From: Gallionella sp. UBA6045
GTDB lineage: Bacteria > Pseudomonadota > Gammaproteobacteria > Burkholderiales > Gallionellaceae
DNA length: 5,265 nucleotides
NCBI GenBank assembly: GCA_002429165.1
Contig: DIYV01000068.1
Span: forward strand, 1-5,265
Reading direction: 5' to 3'
The position numbers were made by a program, and so were the translations under genes. Numbering within the stretch: the stretch's first letter is position 1; each line of letters opens with the position of its first letter. Of the stretch, positions 5,147-5,265 are shown piece after piece. The notes under the pieces were generated by a model, which saw only the letters and a list, made by a program, of their open reading frames with translations, searched no databases and was not told the origin of the DNA.

Positions 5147-5265
5147 ATGGTGTTCAATTTTAGTTTTGGTACTTTTGTGCTGGTGCTGGTATTGCTGGCT
5201 TTCTCCAGCTTGCGAATCTTCCGCGAGTATGAACGCGCCGTTGTCTTTACCCTGGGGCGTTTCTG
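5147..5265 (+). CDS. Slipin/stomatin-like SPFH protein, N-terminus only (3' truncated by window edge)
   Basis: 39 full codons are visible before the window ends. The ATG at 5147 has a strong AAGGAG (5135-5140) 6 bases upstream. The peptide starts with one hydrophobic helix (residues 4-19, about FSFGTFVLVLVLLAFS), then LRIFREYERAVVFTLGRF. This is the characteristic opening of slipin/stomatin SPFH domains: a membrane anchor followed by the 'xREYERxVxFxLGRF' strand. These proteins form membrane-attached oligomers, often in lipid microdomains. The placement 38 bases after an NfeD-type gene on the same strand supports the call, and the two are likely co-transcribed. Most of the protein, including the oligomerisation region, lies outside the window. 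Confidence 0.9.
   Translation, partial: MVFNFSFGTFVLVLVLLAFSSLRIFREYERAVVFTLGRF

Noticed and set aside
5101..5163. A 20-codon open frame overlapping the NfeD stop and the slipin start
   Set aside because: No ribosome binding site, no recognisable feature, and it runs out of frame into the slipin start.

Overview
The window looks like chromosomal DNA from a GC-rich proteobacterium, most likely a betaproteobacterium (Nitrosomonadales/Gallionellales-like). This rests on the protein sequences, which resemble those lineages from memory. No rRNA or marker gene is present to confirm it. Both ends are cut inside genes.

Layout: (1) 2-850, plus strand: the 3' part of a ModC-type molybdate ABC transporter ATPase with its C-terminal molybdate-binding (TOBE/Mop) domain; the Walker A part lies outside the window. 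(2) 851-1389: a 539-base stretch with no convincing long gene but several inverted repeats. They include a nested, GC-rich structure at 983-1063, an 18-base match to the usual 3' end of tRNA-Ser at 1069-1086, and further palindromes at 1241-1278 and 1343-1374. (3) 1390-1485: a 31-codon gene for a one-pass membrane peptide with a strong ribosome binding site, a hairpin just upstream and two hairpins just downstream. (4) 1620-2135: a four-helix membrane protein of unknown function. (5) 3637-2101, minus strand: a tight three-gene operon of a periplasmic cupredoxin, a LolA-like/DUF1571-like exported protein and an SRPBCC ligand-binding protein. Its end overlaps the convergent membrane gene by 35 bases. 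(6) 3735-5265, plus strand: an NfeD-family membrane serine protease followed by the start of its usual partner, a slipin/stomatin (SPFH) protein.

How the genes fit together: NfeD and slipin form a well-known membrane-quality or microdomain pair. The minus-strand trio has two exported proteins and one probably cytoplasmic lipid/hydrophobic-ligand-type protein. This suggests an envelope process involving copper or electron transfer and a hydrophobic substrate, but the sequence gives no definite pathway. ModC supplies molybdate for molybdenum-cofactor enzymes and is probably unrelated to the rest. The least explained parts are the structured 851-1389 region, the tiny membrane gene bracketed by hairpins, and the cupredoxin operon.
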